A stretch of DNA of 64,000 nucleotides from the NCBI GenBank assembly GCA_013398615.1, contig VZSR01000170.1:1648912-1712911 (forward strand). The letters run 5' to 3'. Under the pieces are notes generated by a model. The model was not told the origin of the DNA, ran no database searches, and was given only the letters and a program-made list of their open reading frames with translations. Shown here piece after piece: positions 51,730 through 64,000 of the stretch; the first letter of the stretch is position 1, and each line of letters begins with the position of its first letter. This stretch comes from Brachypodius melanocephalos (taxonomy: Eukaryota; Chordata; Aves; Passeriformes; Pycnonotidae). Both the position numbers and the translations under genes were made by a program.

Positions 51730-52210
51730 GCTCTGCCCTGATCTCCCCTTCACCTCTCCCACCTCTCCTCAGATCTCTCCTCTTCTCCTTGCTTTCCTTT
51801 TCTCTTTCTTCTGCACTCCTATCCGCCTACGCTCAGCTTCCTTCATCACACTTCCTACTATTATTATTTTTTAAAAATTCGCCCCAAAACAACAATAAAA
51901 TACCACCCCTCCCCCTCCAAAGAGAAAGAAAGAAAACCCCAAAACTCCAGTATTTTGAAAACCTTCTCCAGCCTCCCTCCCACCTGACATCTGGTCCTAT
52001 TCTCACCCCTCCCTTCCTCCATAAGGCACATGGCATGGGTTCCCATCTTGGCAATGCCAGGGGCCTGCACCACACCTGGGGTAAGGGCAGTAGATAAGGG
52101 GAAGGTACAGTCACTGATCCCACAACCCTCCACCCCATTGTCTCAGCCACTACTCTCCTCTCACTCCCTGCTCCCTGCTCCCTGCTACTCTCCATCTCTT
52201 CAGAACCTCT
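51730..52210. repeat. Pyrimidine-rich low-complexity region
   Basis: The plus strand is strongly C/T-biased, with several interrupted CT runs, the clearest at 51750-51830. Long open frames on both strands in this interval follow from the biased composition, and no domain is recognisable in them. Confidence 0.75.
52164..52184. repeat. CTCCCTG heptamer, 3 copies
   Basis: Three exact CTCCCTG units inside a longer pyrimidine-rich region (about 51730-52200). Confidence 0.9.
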
Positions 52211-52652
52211 CGACTTTTGCCCTTTTTTGAGCAGTTGGCTGAAAGCACCTGCCTCCTTTCAGGGCTGGTTCAGCAGGTATATTCCTCCTGGCTACTATAT
52301 TATATTTTATTTTAAACTTACTTTATTTCTTTCCCTTTCTTTGGTGGCTTTAGCAACTAGCTTTCCCTTTTCAAAACACAATGAGTGAGACAGCCTGACT
52401 CTGGCATAAAAACACTTAAGGTTTGAACCCCGTATGCTGCAGGTTAAACAGCTTCCACCACATGCCTGTGTGGCCTGGCACTCCAAAAAAGAAGAGAGAA
52501 ATCACCTCTTAGAGTGTCTCCCTGACCTCCAGTCTGTATCACCCTTTTGCACAGTTTGGCAACATAAAGGCAGTGGAGAGGCATTTTCTCTTCCAGAAAA
52601 GCACATGGTATGAGGTAGAAGTGAACAGACAGCATCCAGAGATTGACAGGAC

Positions 52653-52688
52653 ATAGAAACACCATATAGAAACACCATATAGAAACAC
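52653..52688. repeat. 13-bp tandem repeat, 2.8 copies
   Basis: The unit ATAGAAACACCAT occurs at 52653-52665 and 52666-52678 and in part at 52679-52688, without mismatches. Confidence 0.95.
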
Positions 52689-54734
52689 AACCAAGCATAA
52701 GAGGTGAAAGAGGAACCTGCACCTGAGAAGGACCTAGAAAAAAACCCCAAACATAAAATCTGTGTGACTGCTAAGAAAAAAGCTGAGATTTTTCAGCAGG
52801 CTGTGGCTTAACATAAGCTCACCTACTTTTGCTGTTGCTTTCTTTCCAATTTGGTTGTGGTAATTAAGAATTGGAGATATTTTGATCTCTGCAGTGGAAC
52901 AAACACTTGAAAATGTTTATTCCTCGTAATCCAGAACTCCACAAATCTATCCCTGGAAGCAGTGTAGTAAAAAAGGATATAAAAGTTTACAACATAAGGG
53001 AAAAGCCAGGTCCACCATGCTACAAATGTCCCTTCACAACCCATACCAAGTAAAGCAGAGAACAAGAAGTATCCCAAGAAAGGAATATTAGGGCAGGGTA
53101 AAATTCAACTTGGTACACGCTATCAACACAAAATTATTTCAAAATTTATGATTTTCTTAGCATAGGTCAAGATCAGTGTGATTCGAGGTGTACATAGTTT
53201 TTTGTGCCACATGGGAATAGATGCCCCTGTTTATACATGAAATATTTGCAGGCTGCTGGTGTCCTCCAGGACTTCTCAACTCTTGATGGCAAATGTGAGC
53301 CCACCCAAACAGGCTGGAGCAATAGCTCTGCTCCAGCATTCTAACCCAGCTTCTTTCTGCCACCAGAGCCCTCCTTCCCTCTCAGGAGCTGGAACCCTTG
53401 ATGAAAAAAATGTTCTCTATAAGAAGCAGTTCTGGGAAGAGGGAAACGCTGCAATATGTTGGAATCCAAATTGGATTGGTCTCCCTTCAACTGATCCCAA
53501 TGATTTGTATAATACACCATAGAGCAAGAATGCTCACCTGAATATCACTTTCTACTGAGATTCAACTTCAACTCATACCTTTCAAGGCATTATATTACAT
53601 TACATGTAGCTCATGTATTTTCAAAAAATGTCGCAATTTATGATTTGCATGTTTTATTGCCTTGTAATTATAATCCAACAGTGCCATCCACTGCTTCTCC
53701 AAATAAACTTTGCTTACAGTTTCTTCCTGAAGCTTTCTTTCATAAGTCATGGCACTATAACCGAACAGTTTGACTGTGTAAACATATAGAGCATATACGA
53801 ATGTGTGGCCAGATGTGGGGATAAAAAAACTTAGAGAGCAAAATCAAAATTGTAGTCTGGTGATGTTCATAAGGGATTACCAGAACTGTCAAACAAAACC
53901 TTTCTGTGCTGTAGATAACACCACATTTCATAGTTGGAAAAACCACACTCCAAAGTCGTACCAAGAAAACTGTGTGCATAATTGTATAACACTGCTTGAA
54001 GCCAATCCAATAAAATAATGCCTTTCAACTCAAACTTTCCCCAAATATAATCCTTGAGCCTAAGGGAACAGAACACCCTATGCTGAGAAATAGCAAGTAA
54101 TTCTTGCTGATTCTTTGGGATTGCTGCTTTGGCCATCACCCCAAAGAACCATAATTTCAACACTGTAATTTTCTGATATGTCCTGTGATGCTTGGGCCTC
54201 CAGATCTATTGGATCGTGTAACGACTGATAAAGATGCATTGAAGAAAGTGGCAGGCATGTTCCCAGGACACCTCTAATGGTATTGCCTTTCCAGCAGGAG
54301 ACTCTAGAAACACAGCTTGAGTTCAATCAAAGCACTGCTATTTTCTCATATTTTGTGTGTGCCTTCATGTCATATATCAGATGTTGTACATACACATGCT
54401 CATCTGCACAGGTAAATACCCAAATACCCACACAAACATCAACTTCGTGTTCTTCCACAGACACCTATAATGTAGCAATACGTGTACTTATTTTAAATAG
54501 GTCTTAAATTTTTGCTTCTGGCTCTGTATTTGGGAGCTCTAGTCAGTATCTTCTACTTTTGTCAAAACAACACAAACGGAAAACTTATGTAAATGGCCAA
54601 CTGAACATTTCTCTTTTATGAAAAATCATTACCATGTGGGCCTACAAAGGTTTCCATGGCAGAACATAAAAGAAGCTACAAGTCAAGCATTCACTGAATC
54701 AAAAAATCCAGCAAGTGACCTACGGGTCATTCCC

Positions 54735-54840
54735 AGATAGCAAAAGGCATGATCATCTTTCATTTTACAATCAAGTTGGATCTGAACTTGGGGGCCACTA
54801 ATAAATGGTGCATTAAGCAGTTATTCTGTCTCTGCCATGA
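54735..54840 (-). mobile_element. Possible SINE remnant with weak tRNA-like head
   Basis: Plus-strand CATTTTACAATCAAGTTGGA then TCTGAACTTGGGGGCCACTA and ATTAAGCAGTTATTCTGTCT follow the order of a reversed MIR or tRNA-derived SINE (tail CATTTTACA, B-box-like GGATCTGAACTT, then A-box region). The similarity is weak and short. Confidence 0.25.
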
Positions 54841-54924
54841 AAACTTGATGCTGTGGTAACACAATTAAGCACAATTCACAGAAGGAAGTTTCCAAATCAG
54901 CGGGCAACTGGATTGAAAACAAAT

Positions 54925-54942
54925 AACAACAACAACAACAAA
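54925..54942. repeat. Short AAC triplet repeat
   Basis: Six AAC units in a row (AACAACAACAACAACAAA), a short microsatellite. Confidence 0.9.
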
Positions 54943-57900
54943 ATACTACAATTAAGGTTTTTGTGTTGTACTGCATAAAATCTCCCAGGCAGGGAACTAC
55001 ATCTGGAAATTAATCAGCTGCCTTTAGAGTCAATAAAAGACAACCATTACATATGAGTTTACCAACTTTGCAAGGATGCACATGGACATACACCAAATAT
55101 AAGCTACTTACAAGTGATCTATTGACCACCTTAACAAAGATGAAACCAAAGCCAACATCGTTGCATATCTCCATTACCCTCCTTGACACTGAAAAGCAGG
55201 ATGAAAACACACTGTTTCATTTGGTTTGCTAACCCATTTCTTAACAAAATACAACAATTATCTACACTTTAAATTATCCTCTGAAAGCAAATCATGACCA
55301 GAAAGCCATTACCAAATCTTGTCCCAGGGGATGAGAAAGAACTTCTGGGTGTGTGCGACTGGGAGCAAAGTGATTTAGTGGTAGGGTTTTTTAAAAACTA
55401 AAAGGATCATGTTTATACAAGTATTACTTCTGCCAATACCTCCCACTACAGTAAATTTATCTAACCCTTGAATCATCAATAGCACATGAAAAAAACTACA
55501 AACATCTATCTGGACAATTCTGAGCCAAAACTGAGGCACATGGACTTGCATATTCTGTCTTCAGAAATAAAGCATTGCAGCACGTTCCTTCTATAGTTCA
55601 AAGAAATTAGTAAGAAAATTATCAATACTTTAGTGTCTGTCAGCAAAGGGAGCTACAAAAGCTGCCTGGGCTTACACTGCTCATGACCACAGCTTCACCA
55701 TATGCAGTTAAAAAATAGTAACTCTGATTGACAATATTTATCAGTTTTGTTTATGTGAAACTAAAAGGAAGACTTGTAATACACTGTAGAATGTCTAATC
55801 TGACACTGTATTGTATACTTGGAGGGAAAACAGTAACAAAATGTGGGCAAGTTCAGTAGCTAAATGCATGGTTTATGACTGAGAAAACTCTTTCAGAACA
55901 AAAGCTCTTTTTTTTCCTATCATGTACCAGGGCCATGCTTTTAAAAGATGAAATCCAGTATGTTTATGAGACTGTAAAATTTTGGAAAATTATCCCTCAA
56001 ATATACAGACATATATATACACACCTGAAAACTAATGAAAAGGCTTTTCAGTCCCAAAGGCCATGCAGAAAGAAGAAGCAGCGTTCCCTTCCTGCTTCTT
56101 TGTATTTTTCTGGTCAGACAGACAGATTCTTTATATTACTCAACTATTTGTAGTGAGGAGAGTGGCAAAATACTACCACAACCATGGCAGACAGCACACT
56201 AACTCAGACATGAATCCAAAGGTCACATCCTCAGATGGCCTCAGCTGGAGCAGATCTGTGGATCTGAAAAACGAGAAACTGAAAAATAAGCCAAACAAAT
56301 TTCCACAGATCTTCAAACGTTCATGGAAGACATGGCTGGCAGGGATCTGAAGATACTATTCAGCACATATTACTGACCAAAGGGAGGATCACATTTCCTT
56401 AACCAAAAGTCATTAGCTATTAAATACAATGGTTCAGGAGCATTCTTCGGCTAAAATTTGCCAGAAGCAAGAGGGATGTAAGGAAACACTTCACTCTCCT
56501 TATCTTCTCTTCAAAACATTCTCTGCTCACTGCCACCAGACTCTGGGACAGAAGAGGTTCTGGTCACCCGCTCTTCTTGTCCTCTCTCCTGGAAGACTTT
56601 GAAATAGCCCCTTTAAACATACTTTGTCCCTCCCCTTGGCTCTGGAGTTTATAATTTCTAATGCAAATCTGTCTCTCTTTCATCAACAGAGTATGCAATA
56701 AAATCTCAAAGGCCACCAACATAACAAGCTGACAGCAAAGCCAGACTGGTAAAATGATTAATTTATGTACAGAGAGTTTACAATCTATCCATAATGAGGC
56801 ATCCAGTGTGTTCACAATCAGATGCAGCAAACAGATGTTGGGTATAAAGGCATATGAGAAACTAAAGTTCAGAGGAAAAGACAGAAGTGGTGCCAAGGAA
56901 TTTTTTTTTCCTTTTCATAAAGATTCAGGCAGATAAAAGCTCTCCTTCATATATCTGGGAGATTACAGTGCAAAAAGCTATAAATAAGTGGGAGAGGTAT
57001 TCCTGTCACTTGACCTTTATCATGCAATGGCTAGCCTTCCCGTTCAGTGTGAGAAGGCAGCCTAGCTTGTACTGAGCCCAGACTCTAGAGAGCTGGGGTT
57101 GCTTTGTCAACAAAGCTGGCATACAGAATACTGAAATCTGCTCTCAGATACACCTGCATGGGTCACTCAGCTAAAATCACACAGTAATGTGGCCTAACCT
57201 TCCCAAGCACCACGAATATTGCCACATCAATGCTAGGCAGAGGAAGACAGCTCACAGAACAATGAAGCAGCAAGTTTTAGCTGTAGAAAAAACCTCCCAT
57301 GGAGTAAATTTTTTATGTTTCAAACCCCGGGCAGGCAAGGAGTCCGTGGCAGAGCAGCCTTATATTATCAATGCCAGTGACAGAGATCTGGCCTTGTAAC
57401 CCATTATCCAGCCCAAGACCTTTCTGAAGGTCTGCAGTTGGTGAAGAAACAATCACTCGAGAATCCCTGCGTGATAGTCTGCACAGCTGTGCTTTGGACA
57501 CATTGCAACTCAAGACAAATTAAAGATTGGAAGCTCTCCATCTGCCCCAGCACATAGGAATACAAATTTTCAGGAGTCACCTGCGCTTTCTGGGTTGCAT
57601 TGGAACTCTAAAGGGCAATCTCACCTTAGGTCACAAGGATGGGCTTTGTGTGGGATTTGCACTGCATGGTTGCCACTATCCAGCCCCTGTTTGACAAAGT
57701 TTCATCCATTCTGTGACCTAGACTCACAGTTTCCGTGAAGGTCAAATGGTATCTCTCACCAAGAGACTCCAGGCTGGCATTTATTTCTGTTAATGCCTCG
57801 TGTGACAGCACCATGGAGAGCTTACCCTCGAGATTAAGCTTTTAGTTTAAAATATGTATTTCCTCCTCACTGCTGCTGTGGGAAGATTTCTTTTTTTCCA

Positions 57901-60900
57901 CAGCTATGTCTCCAGCATTTGTACAGATTTATACTGCTCCAATATATTTTTCAGTCTTATAGCTGTCAATGAGGATCAGGTTTATTCTTTATAACAAGCT
58001 ACTGCACATATGCCTAGAAACTACAGGCAACATGTGCTCAAGTCCACACCTGTGAAACAAAATTAGTCCAAATGTGTTTTCTTTTTCTCGTCATTTTTTG
58101 AGTGCTGTCCTTTAAGCTTTGGTAGACACTCTGCAATTTGTTATTGCTGTGGGAGGGAACTGTTTTTGTTAACACGTTATAAATGCACAGCTATCAGGAG
58201 TTTAAGTAGTGGAAAAGGAAGGGTTGCTCCTCTTTGCTATCTCAGGAACTACAAAATCCCTATATCATGCCAAATTTTATCATTTTACAGAGGATTGCCA
58301 TAAATTTCTCACACTCAGCCCTTTTATATGGCAGCATTTGTATGGAGAATGGAAAATTAATAACAAGCTCTCCCTCAGCTCAATAAAGGGTGTACACCTG
58401 CCTTTGATTTTGACAAATTTCATGTTTATAAGAACTGAAACAATAGAAAAATATGATTAATTTATAAAGAAAATATTATCAGCTAACGATCATAGGTAGA
58501 AGAAAATTGCTGGAGCAGAACTTAGACTTCTTGCTGAGAGAAATAAATCATAATATAATAGCTTCAAACACCAAACAGAAATGGTGGGCTTAGTTATGTG
58601 AAGAAAATTATGATTAGATAATTTAAAAAAAAATTAATTGTAGAATATTTCTGATAGATGCTGTGGATAAATCAATTATCAAAATGAGATTTCATGTTAA
58701 GAGGACTAGTTTTACATCTGTCAATTAGTGAGAAGAGTAAATGGCTTGAAACTGTGACCTTTCCTTTCTGGTGTTCTACAGATCCTGCACTAGACACATA
58801 ATCATCTTCACTTACAGGTGCAATACCAGCAAGTTCAGTGAAAATGTAAAAAATGTTTGATTATTATAGGGGAAAGACTCTTTTCGCTCCTTTGGATCTG
58901 AATAAAAGTTTACGTTTACTGAAAGTTAATGCCATCCTAGATGATTTGGCTCATTATAGAAATATTATATCATTACCCATCATAAAAAGTAACCAGTGGT
59001 ATTTTCCAAATCTCAGGGTCATTTAGAAGCTCAAATTTCATTTATCTGAATCATATTTACAAGAAGTCATGCACTCCTAAGGCCTTCAAGTGGTTTTGAA
59101 GGGTGTAAACAGGCTAGTTTCTTCCAGACCTTAAAAGAAGTACATTTTAACTAGCAGAAATGTCATTAAACAATTGGCAGGTTTGCCTTTTTCTGTGTTT
59201 CCCTCTTAAAGTGCATGGAGAAAAAAAAAAAAGGTGTTAATGAACCTTTCAATAATATTTTCTTATAAAGGGTTATTTTCTTCAATATTTGTATAAATGC
59301 ATATACAATCAGATATAGGCACCAAAATTTCAGGTGAAGCGTACTGCAATCCACTGTTCTGACCTCTCCTTTCTGAAATTCTATTTGAAAAGAAGTGATG
59401 ACATTTTTTTAAAAATCATGACAGTCAAAGAAAAGATTAGTCTCGCATCTTATGACTATGTGAGTTCCACCAAAGTTGTGACAACATGCTCTGTTATATC
59501 AAAATGTCACTGATGTCAGCAGCTGCTCCAAGTTTAAAATTGCAACAGAGCTCCCACTGGACTCAGTTTGGACCCTACCAAAAGCATTCCACTGAAAGGA
59601 GGTTTCCCTTGTGCAATCACAAGGGGAATGGCATAAGGAAAAAGGTTTTGTACAATCAGGACCTACAGTCATGCTTCTTGTTTGAGGTGCAAATGTTGTC
59701 TATCTTTTTCCCTGAAAAAAATGTACAACTTCTACTTCCACATTCAAGACCTGCCTTTTGTTTTGAAGAGGGGAAATAAAAGCCACAAACCCATGGTACC
59801 TAGGGCAAGTTTAGAACCAATTCCATGCTGCTTTCAGTTTCCCAGGCTCACCTTGTTTAGCAAAGTTCCCTTGGTAATAAGGATTCTAGATTGTCAAACA
59901 GTCATTTTTTCATATCTGTTTCCTCCCAATGAATTTCAACTTCCTTGTTCATTTTCAGCTAAATATGACAGAATGGTGGGTGTGAGATGAGTGAAAACTG
60001 GCATGTGGAGTCCATGTAGGAAAGGTTGCAGCACATACCTGTACCATACATTAGAGGATACAGAGGACTCATGGAAATGAGAAAAGCAAGAGGAGAAGTC
60101 CTTTAGAGAGAAGTCTGTGGTAAGCAAGGCTCTCTGGGTTGTGCTATTCATGAACTACTTGTTTTATGAAACATGGATTTGACCTGGCCCTTGTTTCCAC
60201 ATAAACAATGTAGATCATTCCCTAGTCTTTGGAGTTGAGCATCACTGCTTTGTCTTTTCTTGGATTAACTCAATATTTCATGTTTTATTAAAGGTGAGTC
60301 TCAAGCAAAAATGTGGTGGGTTTATGTATGTCTAACTAGGAATTTGCTTGGAATAAACATTTGCAATATTCCTTCTCAAGGGCTTGTAACAAATGGTTAA
60401 CACAGGCAATCACATAGGCTTTTCAAATCAAGATACTGGTCTACCCTAACACTAAGAACAAAAAATATTACCAGCAAAAAATTTTATAAGAAAAGCTAAG
60501 TCAAAAGATAAAGAAAAAAGGTTCAAAAAGAAAAATAATTCACAGTCGTATTTAGGTGAAAACCAAGGACAGCAGAGTCAGGCAGACTCTGCTTCCTCAC
60601 ATCCTAGACCAAAGCCCAGCCCCATCAGCACGCCCTGTGTGAACCAGACTCGGACAGCTCTCTCAACTCTCTCTCCACAGAATGGTTTAAAAAAAAAATA
60701 TTTAGTGTCCTTTTGATCTTTTGGCTCCTTGCCTCGGCATGTCTCATGACTTCGGCCGGAACCTGGAAGAGCATCTTCCTAATTAATAGCTCAGGAATTA
60801 TTTCAGACTGCCACCCACCAGGACTGTTTAGTTGGATGGACTGTGTGACCTTTCGGCTGCTTTTCTTCAGCCTCTTCCCAGGGTGCTGCAAGGGACCAAT

Positions 60901-63538
60901 TTGTTGCTGTGTCCACAGAAATCTTGCCTATTCCGGGCAACCCCCGTTCTATAGTGACCTAAAATGACCTTCTAGGCCCTGCACCACGCAGCTTCTCCCA
61001 TCCTTCAGACAGCAGCAATGCCCCATTCCCTCTTAAAATACTTTGTGTGTGGGGAGTAAACAGCTCTGTATTCAAGACCTAACAGATGAGCTCTTTCTAA
61101 GCCTCCTTTCCCAACCTTTCAGACCATTACAACTGTGTCTGTTTCTAGTAAAGTGCTTTCACGTACAACATCACTTATAAAACATACTGTTAACATTTAT
61201 TTGTAGGGCTGTATACAAATATGTGGAGAGGATTCACAGACTGATATAAACCAGAAAACAATGCCCCTATGCATATCTTTGTTGTCAACACTTTTAGATG
61301 AAAACAGATTTTGATAATCTCTGAGTTTTCTTGTTGTTAATCATATCTGTAAGGACCCTCAATTTTCAAATTATGGAAATTTGTTTGCCAAAGCACAAGC
61401 CCTTTTAAGGTATTTTTAATGGATCATGCAAAGCATAAGACATCTAAAACAATTAGTCAGTCCTAAAAAATCTTGACCATTTATGTAACCTTATTTTTCT
61501 AATTGTGAATAATTGACCAATCTTGTGAACCCACACACTCAAATTCATGGCATTTATTTGTAGGTTTGTCTGTCTGCTTGTGTGTCACACAACAGCTTGG
61601 GAATGCTGCTCTTACTCGATTAAAAATGTTACAGACTATTCCAGATGCTCCCAGCCAAGGAAAACCAGCACAACAGTAATGGGGAACACAAAGAACCTTC
61701 GTCATCTGCTCTGTGGTTCTACCACTCCCTCTCAGGTCAAAGGTTTGGCTGACAATATTCATTAATGCTTTCTGAAATAACAGTATCACTCCCTCATCTC
61801 TTCCCATCCCATCTTTCAAATAGAACTTATTATGCAGTCCCCCAACAAATAATGGGAGGAAGGATGTGGAAGGGAAGAGACACAAATGAAGGCCTTCACA
61901 GGAAGAGAAAGTGGGAGACAAGTAGTAGAATGAGCAACCACAGTGTGTACCTCTCTATGGAAGCATGATTTGTAGTGTAACAGAGATGGAAAGGCCTGGA
62001 AAAGGGGAGTGCGGGGTAGGATGAGGGTGGAGAGTAACTCTGGGGGAAAAAATCTCCGGGCCACCAGGTACAAATAGAAATAACACAAACACATATAACT
62101 CTGAAATCTTCCTTCAAAAGTCAGATCAAAACTGACAGCTTAGAGGACTCGATAGTAAAATGTTGGAAACAAGGGCCAGTATTAACAGTTTTGAATTCTA
62201 TTAACAGACAGAATTCTATTTCCATGTTATTTACAAAGAAAAAAGGAAGACCTACCTAGTGCTTCATTTCAGGGCTTTTTTTTTCCCACTGCCACTCAAG
62301 CTAAACCACACCTAGCCTTGAGTTCTGATCCAGAGAGTTTTGACTTTGCAGGATTCTTTCAACAGTGGTTGAAATAAAGGTCTTCTCAGCCATAGGCTTA
62401 CCACCTTCAGCAAAGAACCAAGAATATTTGTGGCCAGCATTGTTTCACCTCCTAGCAGGAGACAACATTCAGTTTGTCATTACACATTTAGTGTAGGATA
62501 CCAAATTAGCCAAGTGTAGGACACAGAGTTGCATACTTGACTTTTACATGTTTAAAAAATGCTCTGAAGAAAACAACCTAAGGTCTACACTACACAGTAG
62601 CCCACAGAAGATGAAACAACCTGATGGAGCTAATGACTACATGCTTCCACTGATTATGTTTTCAAAACTTAGAACAGTGTGTACATGTGAAAAGCTGATG
62701 GACATACTTGACATTTTGATATGGCAGAAAAGAAAACATACAGATGAACTTTCCATAAATACTGTGCAAATCTCTGTTTTGTCCACACAAATCTGATAAG
62801 TTTGTGCACAGTGAAGAAATTGCAATGCTGCAAGCTGAATCATGCGGAGTTTCACAAGTGGATGGTTTTACTGATGTGTTTGGAAGATAGATTGGAGACA
62901 TGGGCTTTAAACTTTTGTCTCTCTAAGCCAATCCCAAGATGCTTTGTGGTTACACAGGTAAGCATAATTATTAACTTTATAAGTACTTGCATCCTGTTGC
63001 AGTATCCTGAAGGAATGTAAGATCTGTCTCTTTAGCACAACTGGTATTGACAAGTATAGTATGAAACTTGCCTGAATAAGCAGCAATAAAGTCAGTTGCT
63101 CAGAAATTTTGATTTCCACCGTTTAACAAATTACTATTACTAGTTTAAAAAAATAAATGATCATTTAATAAAGCATTTAGCTCTTCTAAGGTATTACAAA
63201 CACTCATTAGAAGATCTCCTTTCTTGAAATGAGTGCTCTCAATCTGAGCATGAGGTTAACACTTATCAAGGCCACTCTTGGTTTCAGCTGTCTGGAGCTT
63301 ACACTATCTCCATGGCACAAACTGATCATTCCAGCTGGGCAGTGCATTGCAAGGAGATGCATGCTACCCTGGGTAAACTCCAGACACCTGACACAACATG
63401 CCCAACACAGAGAAACTTGGATGTCTCCTCAGCACTCGTATTTTGGGTTGGCCAACAGCCCAGAGGAGCCCTGAAATTCACAGGGCAGAAAAAGATGGGC
63501 TAGAAGACCATTTCCAATATGTTTGGTCTAATGCTGGG

Positions 63539-63557
63539 TTTTCTTTCTTTCTTTCTG
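63539..63557. repeat. Short TTTC tetranucleotide repeat
   Basis: Four TTTC units within a T-rich stretch. Confidence 0.85.
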
Positions 63558-64000
63558 TTTTTTTCTTCTGATGAAGTCCTGCTTGAAATAGAAGGGTGGT
63601 TTTTTTGGAATGGTAGATGTGCCTGTCACATGGAAGTGTACACTAAAGGAGCAGGCTGTTTAACTTACACTCTCCTCTTCATCACTTTTCTGCAGGACTA
63701 ACACCTCTGCTGAACTCTTTATGTCAAATTATCCTAGTGACATATTCCTGGCAGTTCTTCTTTTGGCTGGCTTCACCAGCCATCCTTCCTCATCTCTTTT
63801 TTTTCCAAACTCTGAATACATTCAGAAGCTTTTCTGTACTTAGATTAATTTTTGAGCACTTCAGCCCATGTATTTCACCTTCCATAATTCAAATGAGGAT
63901 CTCACCTCAGATATTATCTGCTGCTTTTAAACTTGGCATTGTATTACTAACACAGCTTATTAATGGAGACTTTCTAAAAACAGTAACTACTGGTGCCTGC

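Larger units (their letters stand above)
50476..64000. other. Unique AT-rich DNA with minor repeats, no gene seen
   Basis: Beyond the small repeats and the weak SINE listed, nothing is recognised. The longest frame (140 codons on the minus strand, 61499-61921) has an antisense partner, no domain and no conserved-looking motif. The stretch at 60.6-60.96 kb is slightly CpG-richer. Confidence 0.55.

Noticed and set aside
60713..60967. Frame with hydrophobic, Cys-rich residues that recalls a small membrane protein
   Set aside because: It has no ATG at the start and I found no match to claudins or other known four-helix membrane proteins.
61499..61921. 140-codon open frame on the minus strand
   Set aside because: It has no recognisable domain, overlaps antisense frames and has no intron or promoter context. 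The length is not unusual for the longest frame in 64 kb of six-frame DNA.
1..64000. CRISPR arrays, operons, phage or plasmid modules
   Set aside because: No regularly spaced repeats, no dense coding and no prokaryotic signals. The sequence is vertebrate-type.

Overview
The window looks like AT-rich intergenic or intronic DNA from a sauropsid, most likely a bird. The evidence is three CR1 LINE copies with typical avian-style 3' ends (a TTGGACT-type core, then TTCCRACT, then copies of ATTCTATG), very old MIR-like SINE and L2-like LINE remnants, many microsatellites and no prokaryotic gene organisation. I found no protein-coding exon or RNA gene that I can name. Open frames are short, overlap on both strands and show no recognisable host domain, so I treat them as chance.

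Layout. 1-12.9 kb: unique AT-rich DNA with an A/C-rich tract, an unattributed Lys-rich frame (1594-1854), a MIR-like remnant (about 2.67-2.77 kb) and a TATAGA-type microsatellite (8.7 kb). 12.9-13.2 kb: a CR1 3' end. 19.6-20.0 kb: an open frame resembling part of a Ty3/gypsy-type Gag. 25.5-27.3 kb: the main mobile element, a 5'-truncated and mutated CR1 with a recognisable reverse transcriptase. 28.2-28.7 kb: an L2-type reverse transcriptase fragment on the minus strand, ending abruptly beside an LTR-like or retroposed segment with a 20-A tail. 32.0-32.4 kb: an unusually CpG-rich stretch followed by exactly 60 A. 33.5-33.9 kb: two SINE-like remnants on the minus strand, one MIR-like and one with clear tRNA-type promoter boxes. 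36.3-36.4 kb: a CR1 3' tail. 39.2 kb: a 100-N assembly gap. 46.2-47.4 kb: an AAAAC-rich tract and an opposing GTTT-rich tract with a G-quadruplex motif. 50.0-50.5 kb: a compound triplet repeat and a 43-bp tandem duplication. 50.5-64 kb: mostly unique AT-rich DNA with small repeats.

No genes work together here. The biology visible is transposon decay, simple-repeat growth and possibly a few regulatory islands. The most useful leads are the Gag-like frame, the two CpG-retaining islands and the L2/LTR-like nested arrangement. I did not find a new biological system.
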